Below, piece after piece: positions 43,842-52,843 of a stretch of 64,000 nt of DNA. A model generated the notes under the pieces. That model was not told the DNA's origin, searched no databases, and saw only the letters and a program-made list of their open reading frames with translations. How positions within the stretch are numbered: the first letter of the stretch is position 1; the number at the start of each line of letters is the position of its first letter. The DNA is taken from the NCBI GenBank assembly GCA_020633825.1, contig JACKCV010000002.1, forward strand, positions 455,001 to 519,000. The letters are read 5' to 3'. Source of the DNA: Fibrobacteria bacterium. Its GTDB lineage: Bacteria; Fibrobacterota; Fibrobacteria; UBA5070. Made by a program: the position numbers and the translations under genes.

Positions 43842-43871
43842 GGTTCCGGAGGGGCCCCGCGCGGAGCCTCA
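43839..43871. terminator. Bidirectional hairpin joining two convergent stop codons
   Basis: TGAGGTTCCG (43839-43848) pairs with CGGAGCCTCA (43862-43871), a 10-bp stem with one G-T pair and a 13-base loop. The first three bases are the stop of the zinc-ribbon-like gene, and the last three, read on the minus strand, are the stop of the SDR gene. No T tract follows on either side, so it is terminator-like by position only. Confidence 0.4.
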
Positions 43872-44600
43872 GCCCTTGAGGGAGAGCATCAATCCACCGG
43901 CGACATCGAGATCCTGCCCGGTGATGTAGGCGGCGTCCTCCGAGGCGAGCCAGAGGACCGCCCGTGCGATATCCGACTCGCTTCCCGCTCGTCCCAAGGG
44001 GGCGCGAGTTCCGATGTCGGACGGCAGATCGACCGAGTTCTCCAGTTGCCCGGGAGACACCATGTTGACCCGGATGCCGCGCGATCCCAGCTCGAGGGCC
44101 AGGCTGCGGATCCACACCAGGAGTGCGGTCTTGGAGGCCACGTAGGCGGGGGCGATCCGGGTCCCGGCCAGACTCTGCAACCCGGCATATCCCAGGGCGA
44201 TCACCGATCCCCCCCTCGGAAGGCGATCGAGAAGCAGGTTGGTGAGATGCCACGGGGCTTCCAGGTTGGTGGCCAGGAGGTGGGACAACGTTTCGGGGGA
44301 GGTGGAGGTCGCCGATCCCCGCGGGTAGATCCCCACATTGTGGACCAGCAACCGGAGATCCCCGACCGGGATCGAGCGGGCCAGATCCTCGCGTCCGCCG
44401 GAGGTGGAGAGGTCGGCCAGGGCGATGGAAGCCTCGCCTCCGGCTTTGCGGCAAGCTGCCGCCGTTTCCGTGGCTTCCGAAAGCGCTCCGGGCTTGCCGT
44501 GCACGACCACGTGCCACCCGCGGGAAGCGAGTTCCAACGCGATGGCCTTCCCCGTTCGGACGCAGGAGCCGGTGACCAGAGCCAAGGGAGGGGAGGTCAT
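43869..44600 (-). CDS. SDR reductase, probably FolM-like pteridine reductase
   Basis: 243 residues of the short-chain dehydrogenase family. The N-terminus LALVTGSCVRTGKAIALEL, followed by WHVVVHG, resembles FolM/PTR1 dihydromonapterin or dihydrofolate reductases, in which an Arg in the TGxxxR loop favours NADPH. LVHNVGIYPRG, the catalytic PAYVASKTAL (YxxxK) and ENSVDLP complete the fold. The start overlaps the folB stop (ATGA), so it is made together with a folate enzyme; that context supports the pteridine role. Exact substrate is inference. Confidence 0.82.
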   Translation of the reverse strand: MTSPPLALVTGSCVRTGKAIALELASRGWHVVVHGKPGALSEATETAAACRKAGGEASIALADLSTSGGREDLARSIPVGDLRLLVHNVGIYPRGSATSTSPETLSHLLATNLEAPWHLTNLLLDRLPRGGSVIALGYAGLQSLAGTRIAPAYVASKTALLVWIRSLALELGSRGIRVNMVSPGQLENSVDLPSDIGTRAPLGRAGSESDIARAVLWLASEDAAYITGQDLDVAGGLMLSLKG

Positions 44601-44959
44601 GCCTGGCGGCGACGTTCCACCCGGACTCGGGTGTCCCGGGCAGCCGGGACCGCCGCGGGTTTGTGGACCACCACCCGGACGACCTGGACGCGAGGCCATT
44701 TCTCGAGGATCAGGGATGCTGCCCTCTCGGCGAGGGTTTCGATGAGTTGGAATCGGCCCTCCACGGCCAGATCCCTCACGGTGGAGGCCACCAGGGTGTA
44801 GTCGATCGTATCCTCGACGCATTCGGAGGCGGCTGCAGGAGCGAAGTCGAGGTCCATGGAGACGTCGATTCCGATGTCCTGCTCCTGGATGCGTTCGAAA
44901 TCATGGATGCCGACGATGCATCGGATGCCGATCCGGTCGAGTTCGATGGTGCCGATCAT
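44597..44959 (-). CDS. folB: Dihydroneopterin aldolase
   Basis: 120 residues, normal for FolB. It converts dihydroneopterin to 6-hydroxymethyl-dihydropterin in folate synthesis. Motifs are ELDRIGIRCIVGIHDFERIQEQDI, IDVSMDLDF, DTIDYTLVASTV, FQLIETLAERAA and the conserved KP near the C-terminus. It is coupled to the SDR gene. The divergent fibro-slime gene starts 270 bases away, a gap holding promoters for both. Confidence 0.95.
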   Translation of the reverse strand: MIGTIELDRIGIRCIVGIHDFERIQEQDIGIDVSMDLDFAPAAASECVEDTIDYTLVASTVRDLAVEGRFQLIETLAERAASLILEKWPRVQVVRVVVHKPAAVPAARDTRVRVERRRQA

Positions 44960-45122
44960 GCCTTGAAGCTAGAAAGAGGCCTGGGTTGCGGAGGAGGCCC
45001 CGGGTCCTTTCCTCGGGGAGCCTCGCGGCCCTGGAGCGGTGCGCCGAATCTCCAGGCGGCCCGCGAGGTTGAGGAAAATCGAAGGGTCCTGCAAGAGGTG
45101 TTCTCCGCTTGCGGTCTTTTCC

Positions 45123-45155
45123 TTGCCGACCCCTCGGAATCGCGTGGACTATAGA
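45123..45155 (+). promoter_or_regulatory. Candidate promoter of the fibro-slime gene
   Basis: TTGCCG (45123-45128) and TATAGA (45150-45155) lie about 80 bases before the start of the large secreted protein. The spacing is 21 bases, longer than the optimal 17, so this is only a weak candidate. The ribosome site AAGGAA at 45218-45223 is clear. Confidence 0.3.
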
Positions 45156-45230
45156 CCTTTATGTCCGTAATTTGGCCACATAGCCCCCATTTTGTTCACC
45201 CAACCTCCGATGCCTTGAAGGAACGCCCCT

Positions 45231-48200
45231 ATGCGGATCCGATCCAAACTTTCGACGTTTCGAATTGCGGCAGCCATGACCCTGGTCGTCGCTCTGGCGT
45301 CGAACTCCCGCGCCGATCGAACCCTCATGTGGCTGACCGACTGGTACCAGGGGAACCTCGACAGCGCGGTGATCACCCAGGTCAGCATTCCCCACTACGG
45401 GGACACGGGAGCTGCCGCGACCGGGTACTACTACGGGAAAACCGACCTCGTGCTTTCGCGCACGAAGGCCTATGCACCCTTGATCCGCGTGAACACCACC
45501 TACGACAACACGGGAAAACCGGATTCCCTGGTGCTTCCGAAGTTCCTGGACCGCGCCTGGTACGTCCTGCCGGGATTCAACCAGGGGAAATTTCGCGGGG
45601 GCATGGTCAATGTGATGATGCAATTCCGTTCGTACAACCACCGGTACCAGGCGGGCCCGCCTCCAAGGGTCCAGCTCGATACCGGAAGGGGCACCGGACA
45701 GACAGGGCAGTTGAATCAGAGTTCCGCCTCGGTGCCCGGATTCCTGGACAACTGCGTGAACGACCTCAACGGGGATACCATCTGGATCCGTTTGCCCGCT
45801 CCGGACAACGTGATCAATCCGGGCTACACCGGGGACAAACTGGTGTGCACCGACCACAATCCGTTCTTCGCGAAGGTGGGCACGATCCACGTCTACAACC
45901 CCTGGCCAGGCAAGACCTTGTATGTGCAACAAGGCGGAGCATGGTATCCGCTCTACCCGGAGCCGGGGCGACTGGGGTGGCAGACCACCACCCTGTGGGC
46001 CAATCCCACCACCGACACCGCGTTCAAGATCCGTTTGGCCAGTGGCAAACCGGGATCCTCCGCTCTCCAATACATGGACGCCCAGGGATTCGCCGGCTCG
46101 GCGACCGGTCCCGCCTTCGATTTCTCCGCCACTCCCGGCGCGGAGCGTTGGATCATGCCTCCCACCTCCGCCGGCAAGGCTCCGACGACGGTGAATGCGG
46201 CACCTGCCCTGCGTACGGTCCTGATGGTCCAGCGTCCGCACTGGGGGGCATCCGGAGTCCGCGTCCTCTGGAAGGGGAGCGACGCGCGCTACATCGCCGG
46301 AAGCACCCAATACTGTGATTGGTACACGATGCCCTTGTACGAAGGGGCGATCCCCGACAGCATCGTGCTTCAGCATCCCCTGGCCGACACCCTCTACGGG
46401 ACGGGCAATCTGGTGCGCACTCCATCGCCGATGTCCCTGTTCGACGGATGGATCCCCCTCAAGGGCAAGGTCGCCGCCGGAGACACCACCTGGATCATCG
46501 CTCCCAATCTCTCGGGCGCCTCCATCGTGCCGCGGCCTGCCAGCCAGCTCACGATGTGCGACACCAAGGTCCTGGCCTTTTCCGCCTACGATTACGGCGA
46601 CGGTCTGACGAGTTCCTCGCCGTACTTCTACGCTCCCTTCGCCGAGAAGGAGTCGGGGGTCCTGTATCCCTCCGGCCAGAACAAGGGGAAGACCACCGAC
46701 AACTGCCCCAGCGCGGGTGGCGGGGCCTCGAAAGGCCTGGTGAACTACAGGCTCAACGCCCAGGGAAGACCCGAATGGTCCGGCAAGATCGATTGCGACA
46801 TCGGTGCCGAATCCCATGGACCCCAGCATTGGTTCGATCCCCTGGTGATCGGGGGGACGCAGGTGAACGCCTTCAAATGCGTTCCGCTGACCCTCAAGCT
46901 CGATCCCTCCGACGGGTACTACAAGTACTCCAGCAACGCCTTCTTCCCGCTGAACCAGGCGACCTCGGTTCCCTACGGACCGGCGACGGGCTCGAATTTC
47001 CACTTCGCCATGCATGCGAAAGCCTCCTTCGAGTACGTTCGCGGGCTCACCTTCAAGTTCAAGGGCGACGACGACGTCTGGATCTTCATCGACAAGAAGC
47101 TCGCCCTCGATCTGGGGGGGCAGCACGGGGAGATGCCCGGGGAAATCGATCTGGACAAATTGGGGCTCGTCGAGGGCAAGTCGTACCAGTTCGACATGTT
47201 CTATTCCGAGCGGCACCAGGTCGGTTCGAACATCGGGATCCAGACCACCATGAACCTGGTCCCCACCATCGACGTGGTCTTCGACACCGCCGCCTCCGGT
47301 GGCTTGGCGCGCGACGTGCGGGTCAAGACCATCGAAACCACGATGGATCCCTCCAAGTGCCCGGAGGAAGGGGCCACCTCCCAACGCAAGGAGCTTCCCG
47401 GTCGCGCGAACATCTTCCTGATCCGTCCCGACGGGACCCAGGAGGAGGTGGACACCCTGAAGTACGCGTCGGCCGGATTGAAAGTGACCGAGATGTTCTC
47501 GCACATCTCCATCGACACCACGCTCCTGAAAGCTTCCGGCTTGTTCACCACCAGCGGCCTCTACACGGTGTTGATCTCCATCGGCACCGAGGACCTCGCC
47601 ACCCATTTCACCATGGTGACCGCCAACGTCGACGCCCGGGGCGTGATGCTCGACCGCGACGGCGACGGACGCGCCGACAGCGCTTTCGTCCACGGCGACG
47701 GCGCTTCGCCGGCCTTCGTGCATCCCGTTCGGGCCGAACTCCCCTGGGCGACCGCCGCCGGAGCATCCGCCATGGCCCGGCCTGCGGTCGCCGAGATGTT
47801 CCCCGTCCCGGGCGATTCCGCCATCGGCTTCCGGTTCGCTCCCATGGACCTGCGGACCACCTGCGGCCCGCTCGGCTGTTCGGGGGTCGAGGGGCTGGTG
47901 TGGGGCATCGCCTCCAACGGCGACACCATCAAGAATGCTCTGCTCGAACTGGCCGACGGGGTCGCTCCCGTCGCCGACAGCGGTCGACTCGTGTTCGGCG
48001 CGGGTCCGACCGATCTCGACACCCTCGTCCTGGTTCCCTCCGAAGCCATCGCCGCCGCCCCCGCCGGTGTCTGGGCGATCCTGGGGCGCGACAGCGGGAC
48101 CGTCTCCGGTGTCGCCCTTTCCAGCGCCAATGCCTCCCAGTCCGTCACCGCCGAGGGAAAACTCCTTCTCCTGGTCCCCAAAGGGGCCGGCCTGGAAACC

Positions 48201-50087
48201 ATGTTGTGGGCGCGGCTGGGAACGGCCATCCTGGATGCCGGAGGGAACGTGGTGGGAACGTCCTCCCGCTGGGTCCGGCTGTCGGTGAAATCGAGCGGGC
48301 GAGCCGCTCTCTACGATTCCGACGGGGATGGGCGTGCGGACTCCCTGCACGTGTTCGCCCGTGGCACCCTCGCGGCCGCGAGCGCGGTTCTTCGCTGGAC
48401 CGACGCCGCGGGTGCTCCCGATTCCCGCACCTGGACGGTCGCGCCCTCCACGGGTGCCTTCGGTGCGGTGGCCACGACACCTGCACTGCGCTTCGAATTC
48501 GGCGCCACCTCCTGCTCGGGTTGCACCGTGACGCTGCGCGATGCCGCCGGAGTCGACCTGGTGGTGTGGCCTCTGGAAGATTCGGTGGCACCCGTCGCCC
48601 TCGAGGGGCGGTATCGGTTCGGGAGCGCCCAGGACACCCTCCAGGTCGTCTTCAGTGAAGCGGTCGCCGGGACTTCCCCGATCGCCACCTGGCTGGAGTG
48701 GGGGGGCAGTTCCGTGGGTGGAGTCGTGAGCCAGACGGGGGTCGTCGGCACCGGTGCCGCGATCTCCTTCCTTCTCGATCCCTCCAATGGTGCCGTCGCC
48801 GGGTGGGATTCCCTGCGGTTGGCCGCGGGAGCCCGGGCCGGTTCCGTTTTCGACGCCTCCGGGAAGACCGTCGGACGGACCTCCCCGTGGGCTCCCATCC
48901 GCTACGGGATCGCGCCGTTCCACGCCTGGCTCCTCGACCCCTCGGGTCGAGGGAGGGGAACCCATGTGAGGGTGTCGCTCGCGCGATCCGTGCCGACGGT
49001 GGCCGTTTCCTCGATTGACAGTTTCCGTCTCTCCTGGGTCTCCGCCGACGGCAGCGGTTCCGAAACGCGCTCCGTCGCGGTCTCGCAGCTTTCCTGGGAC
49101 GGGGTTTCGAGCTGGAGCGGGGCCCTTGCCACGCCCTTCGCCGTGGGCCGCACCGGCTGCGCCGCCGGCTGCCTCGCCGAGGGAACCAATTCGGCGGGGG
49201 AGCGATCCTTCGCCACGCTCCAGGACAGCATCGCTCCCATGGCGACGCGGGCGCGACTCCTCTACGCGCCGGCGGAGATCGGCTTGGACACCTTGGTCCT
49301 GGATCTGTCCGAACCCTGGACCGGGGACGACCCCGCACGTCTGGCCGATGCCCTGGCCTGGGTCGGCGGACATGCGACCGTGCGTGAAGTCCTGCCCATG
49401 CGGGGGTGGTCCCTGGCCGAGGGAACCTCCTTGCGTCTGGTGCTGGCAACGGAGGTTTCGACCACGATGAAGACCGGCGATTCGGCCCGCCTGGCCTGGC
49501 TTCCCGCCGGATCGCGGGTGTCCGATGCCTCGGGCAACCGGGTGGGCGTGGAATCCCCCTGGGTGCGCTTGGAGTTCGGGTTGCGTCCTCCCTTGTTCGA
49601 AGTCGGACCCTTCCGCACGTTCCTCGATGCCCGTGGGGAAGCCGATGGATCGATGGAATGGGAGGTTCCTTCGGTCACCCATCCCCAGATCGAGATCCTG
49701 GAGCTCCTGCCCGACGGGACCTTCGGGGCCATCGATGGTGTCGATGGAGCGACTCCGGGAGGCCCCGCCCTCAACGATCCGTCCCGGGTGATCGGGATCG
49801 ACGTGCACGTCAATCGGCCTCTCGATGGCATCCTGGTGATCTACGACAATCTCGGCACGGTCGTGGCGAGCGTGGATCTCGCCCGGGTGCGGGCCTTGTG
49901 GAGCGCCGGCGACGACCAGGAACGCACCCTCCGCATCCAGTGGAACGCCACCGGTCCGGACCATCGGTTGGTCGGTTCGGGAGTCTATCTGATCCGGGCC
50001 GTGTTGCGCTTGGAAGATTCCGAAGGAAGCGTGTTGGCCATCCACAACAAGATCTGGAAGGTCGGGTTCCATCGCAAGGCCCAGTGA
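45231..50087 (+). CDS. Giant secreted fibro-slime domain protein with three tandem C-terminal modules
   Basis: 1618 residues with a signal peptide (RIAAAMTLVVALASNSRA). The N-terminal about 450 residues are beta-rich repeats with aromatic pairs. Residues about 525-680 form the fibro-slime domain, PA14-like, with FKGDDDVWIFIDKKLALDLGG and the GQHGEMPGEIDL strand, characteristic of Fibrobacter surface proteins. After it come three about 215-residue modules, two opening with a calcium-type loop (DRDGDGRADS, DSDGDGRADS), each with a close cysteine pair, a DS(V/I)AP segment and SE acidic strand. The end (ILVIYDNLGTVVASVDL, GVYLIRAVLRL) is like an FlgD-type Ig domain. AAGGAA lies seven bases before ATG. 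Adhesion or matrix role is inference. Confidence 0.88.
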   Translation: MRIRSKLSTFRIAAAMTLVVALASNSRADRTLMWLTDWYQGNLDSAVITQVSIPHYGDTGAAATGYYYGKTDLVLSRTKAYAPLIRVNTTYDNTGKPDSLVLPKFLDRAWYVLPGFNQGKFRGGMVNVMMQFRSYNHRYQAGPPPRVQLDTGRGTGQTGQLNQSSASVPGFLDNCVNDLNGDTIWIRLPAPDNVINPGYTGDKLVCTDHNPFFAKVGTIHVYNPWPGKTLYVQQGGAWYPLYPEPGRLGWQTTTLWANPTTDTAFKIRLASGKPGSSALQYMDAQGFAGSATGPAFDFSATPGAERWIMPPTSAGKAPTTVNAAPALRTVLMVQRPHWGASGVRVLWKGSDARYIAGSTQYCDWYTMPLYEGAIPDSIVLQHPLADTLYGTGNLVRTPSPMSLFDGWIPLKGKVAAGDTTWIIAPNLSGASIVPRPASQLTMCDTKVLAFSAYDYGDGLTSSSPYFYAPFAEKESGVLYPSGQNKGKTTDNCPSAGGGASKGLVNYRLNAQGRPEWSGKIDCDIGAESHGPQHWFDPLVIGGTQVNAFKCVPLTLKLDPSDGYYKYSSNAFFPLNQATSVPYGPATGSNFHFAMHAKASFEYVRGLTFKFKGDDDVWIFIDKKLALDLGGQHGEMPGEIDLDKLGLVEGKSYQFDMFYSERHQVGSNIGIQTTMNLVPTIDVVFDTAASGGLARDVRVKTIETTMDPSKCPEEGATSQRKELPGRANIFLIRPDGTQEEVDTLKYASAGLKVTEMFSHISIDTTLLKASGLFTTSGLYTVLISIGTEDLATHFTMVTANVDARGVMLDRDGDGRADSAFVHGDGASPAFVHPVRAELPWATAAGASAMARPAVAEMFPVPGDSAIGFRFAPMDLRTTCGPLGCSGVEGLVWGIASNGDTIKNALLELADGVAPVADSGRLVFGAGPTDLDTLVLVPSEAIAAAPAGVWAILGRDSGTVSGVALSSANASQSVTAEGKLLLLVPKGAGLETMLWARLGTAILDAGGNVVGTSSRWVRLSVKSSGRAALYDSDGDGRADSLHVFARGTLAAASAVLRWTDAAGAPDSRTWTVAPSTGAFGAVATTPALRFEFGATSCSGCTVTLRDAAGVDLVVWPLEDSVAPVALEGRYRFGSAQDTLQVVFSEAVAGTSPIATWLEWGGSSVGGVVSQTGVVGTGAAISFLLDPSNGAVAGWDSLRLAAGARAGSVFDASGKTVGRTSPWAPIRYGIAPFHAWLLDPSGRGRGTHVRVSLARSVPTVAVSSIDSFRLSWVSADGSGSETRSVAVSQLSWDGVSSWSGALATPFAVGRTGCAAGCLAEGTNSAGERSFATLQDSIAPMATRARLLYAPAEIGLDTLVLDLSEPWTGDDPARLADALAWVGGHATVREVLPMRGWSLAEGTSLRLVLATEVSTTMKTGDSARLAWLPAGSRVSDASGNRVGVESPWVRLEFGLRPPLFEVGPFRTFLDARGEADGSMEWEVPSVTHPQIEILELLPDGTFGAIDGVDGATPGGPALNDPSRVIGIDVHVNRPLDGILVIYDNLGTVVASVDLARVRALWSAGDDQERTLRIQWNATGPDHRLVGSGVYLIRAVLRLEDSEGSVLAIHNKIWKVGFHRKAQ

Positions 50088-50123
50088 GTGGGGGACCCCG
50101 CGGAACCTGGTGTTCGGGATCCA

Positions 50124-50156
50124 ACGCCCACTTCCTTCCCGGGAGTGGGCGTTTTC
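50124..50156 (+). terminator. Intrinsic terminator after the fibro-slime gene
   Basis: ACGCCCACT (50124-50132) and AGTGGGCGT (50144-50152) form a perfect 9-bp stem with an 11-base loop, followed directly by TTTCC. It sits 36 bases after the stop of the fibro-slime gene and fits a rho-independent terminator. Confidence 0.8.
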
Positions 50157-50680
50157 CGTCGGGGACTTCAGGGACTCGCCATCGAGCTTCCAGCTCCCTT
50201 CGAGGGATATCTCGAGGAAGCGAAGTGAAGAGCATCGTCGAGGAGTCACCCAATTGTGGGGAGGATGGGTGGAGCGATCCCAGGGAAGGATTGCCCAGAG
50301 GCACCGCCTCGCCGGTCCGCTGTATGGCTGGTTCTGGCCCGGTCAGTCCCTGAACCTGCTCACTCAGGTGCGGGGCCGGCTCGGCCGCGGACGACCTCTG
50401 CAAGGCCATCATCTCCGGCTCCCCGGTCTTTTCCGCAGGGTCAACGGACCCGACCCGGGTCCCTCCGCGCGGCGCGACTTCGCCGGCAGGGAGCTCACTG
50501 TGATCACCCGGGGAATCCCTCTTCCTGACGACGCCTTAGATCCGCCGGCGATCACCCCTGTCAATGTCCCCCTTCGGCGCCGGCTTTCCTCCGGCACATG
50601 AGGTGGTTCAGGTGGATTCCAAACGGGGGGGCGTCCAAGCCCGAACCGGAGGCGCGTGCGGGGCTCGCCCCGAAAGGGAC
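50157..50680. other. Non-coding spacer
   Basis: About 520 bases between the fibro-slime terminator and the end of the serine hydrolase gene. Open frames are present, but their Arg- and Pro-rich translations, lack of ribosome sites and lack of family motifs argue against genes. A small hairpin GCCGG-CTTTCCT-CCGGC lies near 50580-50596. No RNA gene was recognised. Confidence 0.5.
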
Positions 50681-51784
50681 TCAGGGCCCTCCGATGATCT
50701 CTAGCAGCCGCGCGCGGAACTCGTGGTAATTCCGGCGACGCAGCATCGAGTTGGCGAAGTAGACTAGCACGCGCTCGCCGTCGGGGGACATCCACCATTC
50801 GGACTTGAAGCCGAAGGAGACCCCCCCGTGTCCGACCAGGGGGATGCCTTCATACTGGTCGCTCGCAATCATTCCGTATCCGTATTCCGTCCGCAGTCCG
50901 TCCTCGATCCGGCAGGCCACTGGCGCAGGGAGGAAGCGCTCCCGTAGCTTCGGCGAGGACATAAGGTGCCGGGCGAACTTTAGCATGTCGCCGGTCGTGG
51001 ATACGATGCCGCCGGCGGCGCTGTACAGGGCGTAGTGGCGATCGTCCGTCGTGGACGAGCCCTCGTCGTATCCCGTCGCCAGGTCCGGAACCTCTGCCAG
51101 CCGCGCTTCGGGCATGTAGACGGTGTGCGCCATCTCCAGGGGCCGGAAAATGTTCGATTCGAGTTCGGCTCCCAGAGTGTGGCCTGTGACCGTCTCGATG
51201 ATCTTCGCCAGGAGCACGTAGTTCGTGTTCGAGTAGCTCCAAGTGCCGCGCGATTCGTGCCGGGGATTGCGCAGTCCGGCCCGGGCCAGGTCGTCCATCG
51301 AGACCGTTTCCCAGGCGTATAGCCGGTCGAAGAGCTCCGAGCTTCCGATGTACTCGCCGATTCCGCTGGTGTGGTCCAGGAGCTGCGAGACCCGGATCGA
51401 ATCGCCGCCGGGGACGTCCGGGAGCCAGGTGCCGATCGGCGCGTCGAGCGACAGCGTCCCCTCGTCCACCAGGTGCAGGACCAGACAGGCCACGAAGGTC
51501 TTGGTAGTGCTGCCGATGTCGTATCGGGTGTTGGCGGTGATCGGGGCTCCCGTTCCGACGTCGGCGACCCCGCGCGCAACCTGGACCACCCCGTTGGCGG
51601 GGGAGGCGTACAGCAGTCCCATACCCGGTACCTCCTCGGCGGCGAGGTAGGCGTCGACCAGGCGGATCAGGTCGGTGCGAAGGTCGCCGCTGCGCTCAGT
51701 GCGAATGGCGGCGTTCGAGCCGCAAGAGGACAGGGCGAGGGAAGCGGTCAGCAGTGCGCCGGAGAGGGCGGGACGTTTCGTCAT
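50681..51784 (-). CDS. Beta-lactamase-like serine hydrolase lipoprotein
   Basis: 367 residues. The lipoprotein signal ends LSSCGS (Cys21). The fold is that of class C beta-lactamases and DD-peptidases: STTK with Ser92 and Lys95, SYSNTNYVLL (YxN), and GHGGVSFGF (the KTG equivalent, HGG). Members act as esterases, peptidases or beta-lactamases, so activity is not assignable. The ATG at 51784 begins MTKRPALSG. It lies downstream of trmB, separated by a strong hairpin, so it is probably expressed alone. Codon use looks slightly less biased than its neighbours, consistent with later acquisition, but this is a visual impression. Confidence 0.9.
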   Translation of the reverse strand: MTKRPALSGALLTASLALSSCGSNAAIRTERSGDLRTDLIRLVDAYLAAEEVPGMGLLYASPANGVVQVARGVADVGTGAPITANTRYDIGSTTKTFVACLVLHLVDEGTLSLDAPIGTWLPDVPGGDSIRVSQLLDHTSGIGEYIGSSELFDRLYAWETVSMDDLARAGLRNPRHESRGTWSYSNTNYVLLAKIIETVTGHTLGAELESNIFRPLEMAHTVYMPEARLAEVPDLATGYDEGSSTTDDRHYALYSAAGGIVSTTGDMLKFARHLMSSPKLRERFLPAPVACRIEDGLRTEYGYGMIASDQYEGIPLVGHGGVSFGFKSEWWMSPDGERVLVYFANSMLRRRNYHEFRARLLEIIGGP

Positions 51785-51889
51785 GTCGATTTTTCTACGG
51801 TGGTCCGCGTGGGTCACGCTGGCGTGGGCGAGAGGACGAAGGGATCTGTCGGGATCGCGTGTTTGAAGTCTACAAGGGCTCGCAGCATG

Positions 51890-51919
51890 CTCCGATGGAT
51901 CCCCGTGGATCCATCGGAG
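51890..51919 (-). terminator. Strong hairpin between trmB and the serine hydrolase gene
   Basis: A perfect 13-bp stem, CTCCGATGGATCC (51890-51902) with GGATCCATCGGAG (51907-51919), closed by a CCGT tetraloop. It lies 33 bases after the trmB stop in the direction of transcription and contains a BamHI-type palindrome in each arm. No T tract follows on the minus strand, so it could be a terminator or an mRNA-stabilising structure. Confidence 0.5.
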
Positions 51920-51951
51920 GGATCCGCCCGGTGTGTCCTTCTCCTCGCGAT

Positions 51952-52791
51952 CTACCCGGCGGGTAGGATCTCCCAGACGGACCGGTAGATCGGTCGCCCT
52001 TCGGTCCGGTACTTCTTCTCGAAGCTGGTCATGATCCCGTCGGTGGGCTCCGCCTCGGCTTCCAGAAGTCGGAAACCGTCCATCCCGCCGAGGAGCTCGG
52101 TCGTGGACTCGTGGTATTCCTGGTAGTCGGTTCCCCAGTGCAGCCGACATCCGGGCAGGGCCAACCTCCGCATCTGGGCGAGGATTGGAGCCTGCATGAT
52201 GCGCCGATTGCGGTAGGTCTTCTTGGGCCAGGGGTCGGGGAAGTAGACATGGAACGCGTTGCAGCAGGCCGGGGGCATGCGATCGCGCAGGAAGTAGTTC
52301 GCATCCGCCCACAGCAGACGCGCGTGCCGGAGTTGGGGGCGGCGCTTCAGTTTGTCCGCGGCGAACCAGGCGATGGGGCGGGTCCATTCGATTCCCAGCA
52401 GGGAACGCTCCGGATGCAGGGTGGCGTATTGGGAGATGAACGCACCTTTGCCCGCACCGATTTCGATCTCCACGGGGCCCGGTTGTCCGAAGAATTCCTC
52501 CAAATCGATGGGCTGGAAGGGAGGGGGAGAGGATTCCGCCAGGCGGGGCACGAACTCGTCGTCGAGTTCCACGGCGTATTCCCAGAGGACTTCCTGACCC
52601 TCCACGCGAGTCAGCCGCCGCCGCAGTTCGTAGTGGTCCAGACCTTCGGGAAGGCTGGTGTGGGTCCTGGCGCCACGGGGCTTTCGGGGCTCCAGGGCAC
52701 TGGGAATTCGGATTCCATGATCGGATCGGCTGGCCATCGGAGGCCAAAAATGCATCCCTGGCGAGGTTCTACCGAGGGGGGCGGAGGACAT
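51952..52791 (-). CDS. trmB: tRNA (guanine-N7-)-methyltransferase
   Basis: Up to 279 residues. TrmB methylates G46 in the variable loop of tRNAs. Signatures are PVEIEIGAGKGAF (AdoMet loop), LGIEWTRPIAW, FHVYFPDPWPKKTYRNRRIM (the PDPWPKK hallmark) and HWGTDYQEYHES. The N-terminal about 80 residues are an extension that is not part of the catalytic core. Several ATG codons (52791, 52755, 52737) could be the start; none has a good ribosome site, so the N-terminus is uncertain. Confidence 0.93.
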   Translation of the reverse strand: MSSAPLGRTSPGMHFWPPMASRSDHGIRIPSALEPRKPRGARTHTSLPEGLDHYELRRRLTRVEGQEVLWEYAVELDDEFVPRLAESSPPPFQPIDLEEFFGQPGPVEIEIGAGKGAFISQYATLHPERSLLGIEWTRPIAWFAADKLKRRPQLRHARLLWADANYFLRDRMPPACCNAFHVYFPDPWPKKTYRNRRIMQAPILAQMRRLALPGCRLHWGTDYQEYHESTTELLGGMDGFRLLEAEAEPTDGIMTSFEKKYRTEGRPIYRSVWEILPAG

Positions 52792-52843
52792 CTTCCGCGA
52801 ATTCCATCATCGGCGGGGCGCTGGCCCGCCGCGGGAAACCGCG

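Noticed and set aside
45159..50249. An open frame of about 1696 codons antisense to the fibro-slime gene
   Set aside because: It is rich in Gly, Arg, His and Pro, has no domain, no start context and mirrors a clearly real gene with signal peptide and terminator. It arises from the GC-biased third positions of the real gene.
50110..50601. A 163-codon plus-strand frame after the fibro-slime gene
   Set aside because: It starts before the terminator hairpin, is Arg/Pro/Gly rich and has no motif or ribosome site.
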